The position numbers and the translations under genes were made by a program. From Phycisphaeraceae bacterium (lineage in GTDB: Bacteria; Planctomycetota; Phycisphaerae; Phycisphaerales; Phycisphaeraceae), in NCBI GenBank assembly GCA_029260695.1, contig JAJDCT010000379.1, positions 1 through 10,427 of the forward strand: DNA of 10,427 bases, read 5' to 3'. Below the pieces are notes generated by a model, which saw nothing but the letters and a program-made list of their open reading frames with translations, was not told the DNA's origin and made no database searches. Positions 7,515 through 10,427 of this stretch are shown here, piece by piece. Numbering within the stretch: the first letter of the stretch is position 1; each line of letters starts with the position of its first letter.

Positions 7515-8592
7515 GGTGCGCTTCTCCGATGACTGCTGGCTCGACCGCCGTTCCGGGCTCGTTGGGAGCCGGGTTAATCAGGACCCGCCCGGCCAAGATT
7601 TTCACCCCGTATGTCGGGATCTTCTCGGTGAACGGCGGTGGTGATTGGCCATTGTGTGGGTGATACTGGTAGCCATGCCAAGGGCAGGTGATACAGCCGT
7701 CGACAACCTTGCCCTCACCCAACGGCCCGTTCTGGTGGGCACAAACATTGGCTACCGCGTTGATCTTGCCGTCGTAACGATACACCGCGACCCGCTCACA
7801 GCCCTTAAGACTTACGACCTTGGCCCGGCCGTCCGGGATTTCGTCCACACCGGCGACATCGACCCAGCCGCCCGTCGCTGCGCCCGCCGAACCCTCCAAG
7901 CGTGCTTCTTTGAGCCCGGCGACGATATGCAATGCCACGATCACCAACGCACTGCCCCCCAGAAACACCGAATACACCGGACTAACACTGTCTTGAAGGA
8001 AACCCAACGTCACATGCATAATCAACAGCCCGTAAGCCACATACACAAGCGTGTGCAGGTTTTTCCAGATACGTGGCGACAGGTTCTTCAGCCAGAAATC
8101 GTGGCTGGTCGCCGCCATCAGAAACAGGATGCCCAGCGCCGCAACGCCCATCGGCTGGAATGGAAACCCGGCGAGCCAACCCTGCCACCGCTGCCCCTCG
8201 CCGGGGAGGTAGTTGGCGTTACTTGTAAAGACCGAAACGATCGGGTTGATCACCCCAAAGCCGTGGTACCAGAAGATCGCGAGTACGGCATGGATGAAGG
8301 CGACAAGGAACATCGTCACGCCCATGTGCCTGCGGTTGTATAGCAAAGGGCTGAACCTGGGTGACAGCCTGGCAAGCGGGCCGATCGCCAGGATAAGGGT
8401 CAACAGCGTGATGGCACAGGTGCTGGTTGCACGCATCAGGAGTGTGACCGGGTGTGCCGCCGCGTCTCCGGGCCAAAGCGACATCCCCACGCCGACGAAT
8501 ACGCCAAGATACGCCACAACGCCCACAGCAAGCAACGCATCGTAGATACGCTTGTGCCGGCTCCACTGTACAGCCTGGTAGGAAACGCTCAT
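7507..8592 (-). CDS. Ferric-reductase-like haem membrane domain fused to a Rieske domain
   Basis: 361 aa. Five to six hydrophobic helices lie at about 18-40, 50-73, 90-110, 147-162, 178-200 and 206-225. The histidines H89, H101, H180 and H193 sit in helices as expected for b-haem ligands of the ferric-reductase/MsrQ transmembrane superfamily. No FAD/NAD(P)H-binding half follows, unlike full ferric reductases and NOX enzymes. Instead residues about 242-342 form a Rieske domain with C284-A-H286 and C303-P-W-H306, the boxes again 16 residues apart. This suggests electron transfer between a [2Fe-2S] cluster and membrane haem. If both termini are cytoplasmic, the Rieske domain would be on the inner side, but topology is not certain. 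A strong GGAGGT lies 6 nt before the ATG, which overlaps the 50-aa gene as ATGA. It is third in a four-gene coupled operon. Confidence 0.9.
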   Translation of the reverse strand: MSVSYQAVQWSRHKRIYDALLAVGVVAYLGVFVGVGMSLWPGDAAAHPVTLLMRATSTCAITLLTLILAIGPLARLSPRFSPLLYNRRHMGVTMFLVAFIHAVLAIFWYHGFGVINPIVSVFTSNANYLPGEGQRWQGWLAGFPFQPMGVAALGILFLMAATSHDFWLKNLSPRIWKNLHTLVYVAYGLLIMHVTLGFLQDSVSPVYSVFLGGSALVIVALHIVAGLKEARLEGSAGAATGGWVDVAGVDEIPDGRAKVVSLKGCERVAVYRYDGKINAVANVCAHQNGPLGEGKVVDGCITCPWHGYQYHPHNGQSPPPFTEKIPTYGVKILAGRVLINPAPNEPGTAVEPAVIGEAHHE

Positions 8593-8741
8593 GGTGACAC
8601 CTCCGTTGCTGCCCCGCTAAGCCCCGCGTCTTGCACCGGCACGGGGCGTCGGACTGACAACCCAAGCGCAAGCCCAATCAGGATCAACGGACCGAGAATC
8701 AACCATATCAACAGGTGTCGGCGTCGCTGGGACCGGATCAT
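8589..8741 (-). CDS. 50-aa single-helix membrane microprotein
   Basis: A small gene that is easily missed. Its product begins MIRSQRRRHLLIWLILG and ends AATEVSP. Five Arg and one His at residues 3-9 are followed by one hydrophobic helix (about 10-29), then a short polar, proline-containing tail. The positive-inside rule puts the N-terminus in the cytoplasm and the tail outside. Its start overlaps the stop of the 72-aa gene as ATGA, and its own stop overlaps the start of the Rieske-haem fusion as ATGA, so it is locked between two coupled genes. This is the main evidence that it is real. By position and size it could be an assembly factor or accessory subunit of the redox complex, comparable to the small subunits of cytochrome oxidases. 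No family is recognised. Confidence 0.7.
   Translation of the reverse strand: MIRSQRRRHLLIWLILGPLILIGLALGLSVRRPVPVQDAGLSGAATEVSP
8599..8604 (-). promoter_or_regulatory. Strong ribosome-binding site for the Rieske-haem fusion gene
   Basis: GGAGGT on the minus strand, 6 nt before the ATG at 8592. It lies inside the 3' end of the preceding 50-aa gene, supporting both the start of the large gene and translational coupling with the small one. Confidence 0.75.
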
Positions 8742-8956
8742 GATGCCACCGCCTTACGCACACCCAGCCAGCGCATCAACAGGACAGGCCAAAGCGCCGC
8801 AGCGCCTGGGAATATCAGCAACCGAAAACCGAAGGTCGGTGACCGTGCCGCATCGTCGATGCGCGCAACGCCGATCGTCACGAACACCACCGCGAACAAG
8901 AAACCAACTACGGCGTATGCCGCCACCAGTGATAGAGCTACGGTGACCATAACCAT
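8738..8956 (-). CDS. 72-aa two-helix membrane protein, first gene of the redox operon
   Basis: 72 aa starting MVMVTVALSLVAAYAV. There are two hydrophobic segments: about 3-28, and about 44-58 (FRLLIFPGAAALWPVLLMRWL). Between them is the loop GVARIDDAARSPTFG, whose 'RID.AAR' and 'G.RLL..PG..ALWP' elements look conserved. I recall small proteins of this pattern next to membrane redox genes but know no function. An in-frame ATG further upstream at 9001 would add 15 polar residues. The inner ATG at 8956 is preferred because GAGGT(GGG) lies 9 nt before it and the extra residues look like untranslated leader. The stop overlaps the start of the 50-aa gene as ATGA. It lies 81 bp after the acyltransferase stop, so a promoter in that gap is likely. 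Confidence 0.78.
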   Translation of the reverse strand: MVMVTVALSLVAAYAVVGFLFAVVFVTIGVARIDDAARSPTFGFRLLIFPGAAALWPVLLMRWLGVRKAVAS

Positions 8957-8962
8957 TTGATA

Positions 8963-8970
8963 CCCACCTC
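8963..8970 (-). promoter_or_regulatory. Ribosome-binding site deciding the 72-aa protein start
   Basis: GAGGTGGG on the minus strand. Its GAGGT core is 9 nt before the ATG at 8956. A good site here, and none before the in-frame ATG at 9001, is the reason for choosing the shorter protein. Confidence 0.65.
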
Positions 8971-9023
8971 TAGGAAATTGTATTGAATAATGCTGACGCA
9001 ACGAATCAGTGCCTGTAATACCG

Positions 9024-9037
9024 TTAAGTATACCTAA
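9024..9037. promoter_or_regulatory. Near-perfect 14-bp palindrome, candidate operator or promoter element
   Basis: TTAAGTATACCTAA is symmetric except for one mismatched pair (A9027 against C9034). It lies directly after the acyltransferase stop and about 68 bp before the start of the four-gene redox operon. On the minus strand it contains TATACT, five of six bases of the sigma-70 -10 consensus, although I see no good -35 at the right distance. It may be the operator/-10 region of the redox operon. Confidence 0.35.
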
Positions 9038-10427
9038 CTATTCCACCGCACTATGACATGATAAGTAATCCGGGACGCTACCCGGGCCCATATACTTACT
9101 CAGAACCGGCCTGGGAATATCCAGGATGTCGAAGAGCATCAGCCCGTCAAGGACATTGCCAAATTCCGGGTCGATGTTCAAACCCAGCAGTTTGCCGTTG
9201 AGTTTGAGGTATTGCCTAAGCAGTACGGGCATCGGTTTGCCGTCGGCTTCCAGGTCAGCCAGCAGCTCGTTGACCCCGTTCACGTCACTAACCACGGTCG
9301 AAAATTCCGCGGGATCCCAATCCACATGCGGGCGCTGTCGTGGCGGGTTCTTAGGTTTCAACAGCCCGGAAAGCTGTGGCAGCGAACGGTGGGTCTGCAG
9401 GAAACTCATCAACAACTGCTTGGACATCGAGGTGTATTCCGCGCTGATGCTGACGGTGCCAAACAGGTGCCGATAGCGCATATTCTTAGCGACGAACCGA
9501 CCAATCCCCTGCCACAGCAACATAAGAGGCGAAAAACGCCGCTGGTGATCAGGGTGGATAAAAGAACGACCCAATTCGATCGCCGGACCAATCTGTTCGA
9601 GCAGTCGCCGCTTAAACCGGAAGAGTGTTGATGTATACAAACCATCGACGCCGAGCGTGGGGAGGATACGATCCGTCAGACCCAGCCTATACGCACCAAC
9701 CACACGTGCCTGATCCCTGTCCCAGACAACAAGGTGCAGGTAATGCTTGTCGAATCGGTCCAGGTCAGTAGACCTACCGGTACCTTCCCCGACCTTTCTG
9801 AACGTGAGTTCCCGGAGTCTTCCGATCTCAAGCAGCACGGCAGGGAGTTGCTCGGCTGTTCCGATGACGACGTCCATACCGCCGCTTGATAGTAACTGTT
9901 GATCTTCGGGCAGTGAAGCGACCTCATCGATCATCGCTTCCACAGGCTGGGGCCCCGCTATCGGTTCACCCCGGGCCGCCTCTTGCGCAAGGGCCAACCT
10001 CCGTTCGCGCTCCACCCTTGCGTCCCGAGATTTCAGGATGTAGGTACGGACACGCAGGTAGCTGGTAAGGGATTCCGCGTCAGCGAACGACGCCGTGCGC
10101 ATCGGTGGAATGACGCTGCCGATCCGCAGCCGGAAAGTTTGGCCACGCTTTCTCAGTGTCTCGCGTATCAGCATCGTGGTTCGGACACGCGGATGGATCA
10201 TCCCGGCGACCTGAAACAGCGCACTGTTTCGGCCGTAAAAGAACGCCGGGACGACAGACGCCCCGGTGCGTTTGACGATCTTGGCAACCGTCTTGGACCA
10301 CGCAGGATCGGCAACCGTGCGCCGGCGTAAGTTCAGATGTGAAACCTCCCCGGCGGGGAAGACACCCAGCACGCCGCCGCGCGCTACCCAGTCCGTTGCC
10401 TCACGCATCGACGCCAGGTTCCGCCTC
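9038..10427 (-). CDS. Lysophospholipid acyltransferase fused to OlsB/hemolysin-like GNAT acyltransferase (N-terminus missing)
   Basis: At least 462 codons are visible. The frame is open through the right edge (RRNLAS before the first visible Met at 10408), so the true start lies outside. Numbering from that Met, residues 1-110 are the end of a PlsC-like acyltransferase: GGVLGVFPAGEVSH (11-24) matches the FPEGTRS substrate-binding block, and VVPAFFYGR (52-60) the last conserved block. The catalytic HX4D must lie upstream of the window. After a charged linker (about 115-170), residues about 180-330 form a GNAT-like domain of the OlsB type, with VVGAYRLG (236-243) and ELGRSFIHPDHQRR (278-291). 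The tail (LLRQYLKLNGKLLGLNIDPEFGNVLDGLM) is typical of these proteins. OlsA/OlsB-type pairs acylate an amino acid and then the lyso-lipid in ornithine-lipid synthesis. That role is likely here, but another aminolipid is possible. Confidence 0.88.
   Translation of the reverse strand, partial: RRNLASMREATDWVARGGVLGVFPAGEVSHLNLRRRTVADPAWSKTVAKIVKRTGASVVPAFFYGRNSALFQVAGMIHPRVRTTMLIRETLRKRGQTFRLRIGSVIPPMRTASFADAESLTSYLRVRTYILKSRDARVERERRLALAQEAARGEPIAGPQPVEAMIDEVASLPEDQQLLSSGGMDVVIGTAEQLPAVLLEIGRLRELTFRKVGEGTGRSTDLDRFDKHYLHLVVWDRDQARVVGAYRLGLTDRILPTLGVDGLYTSTLFRFKRRLLEQIGPAIELGRSFIHPDHQRRFSPLMLLWQGIGRFVAKNMRYRHLFGTVSISAEYTSMSKQLLMSFLQTHRSLPQLSGLLKPKNPPRQRPHVDWDPAEFSTVVSDVNGVNELLADLEADGKPMPVLLRQYLKLNGKLLGLNIDPEFGNVLDGLMLFDILDIPRPVLSKYMGPGSVPDYLSCHSAVE

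Noticed and set aside
7645..8343. 232-codon plus-strand frame opposite the Rieske-haem gene
   Set aside because: An antisense shadow of a gene with intact Rieske and haem-ligand motifs; the translation has no recognisable fold.
8957..9001. Longer start for the 72-aa membrane protein
   Set aside because: No ribosome-binding site before 9001, while GAGGT sits 9 nt before 8956. The extra residues are polar and unlike a membrane protein leader.
9126..9631. Plus-strand frames opposite the acyltransferase gene
   Set aside because: Antisense to a well-supported coding region, Ser/Pro/Arg-rich, and without start signals.

Overview
The window is a moderately GC-rich, densely packed chromosomal stretch from a Gram-negative-type bacterium. 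The evidence for that is an acyltransferase fused to an OlsB-like N-acyltransferase, inner-membrane redox proteins, many 4-8 nt gene overlaps and recognisable Shine-Dalgarno sequences. I see no phage, IS, CRISPR, tRNA or rRNA signal. The gene content would fit an aquatic Planctomycetota-like or proteobacterial genome, but the sequence alone does not settle the phylum.

Layout. (1) Minus strand, positions 2465 to 1: an NTF2/SnoaL-like small protein, then a Rieske domain fused to a stand-alone glutamate-synthase FMN/3Fe-4S domain, then a DUF2721-type two-helix membrane protein that runs off the left edge. (2) A divergent intergenic region of about 350 bp (2466-2817) holds overlapping inverted repeats that look like an operator. 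(3) Plus strand, 2818 to 6733: a compact operon of a DinB-fold protein, an NRDE/TANGO2-family protein and a three-domain membrane protein (alpha/beta hydrolase, DedA/VTT, ATP-grasp). The last two genes overlap by ATGA. (4) Minus strand, 8956 to 6756: a four-gene, translationally coupled operon of a 72-aa membrane protein, a 50-aa membrane protein, a ferric-reductase-like cytochrome fused to a Rieske domain, and a membrane-anchored protein with a conserved-looking Cys/His motif. (5) Minus strand, 10427 to 9038: the C-terminal part of a PlsC-like acyltransferase fused to an OlsB/hemolysin-type GNAT domain, with its N-terminus outside the window.

How they may work together. Two separate minus-strand units each contain a Rieske [2Fe-2S] domain joined to an unusual partner, an FMN/3Fe-4S glutamate synthase core in one and a b-type haem membrane domain in the other. 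Region 4 reads as a small membrane electron-transfer module whose donor and acceptor cannot be told from sequence. The region 3 fusion places a predicted extracytoplasmic hydrolase and a predicted cytoplasmic ATP-dependent ligase on the two sides of a lipid-transporter-type membrane domain. That suggests paired removal, transport and attachment of some group, perhaps on a lipid carrier. These two units are the best candidates for undescribed biology here.
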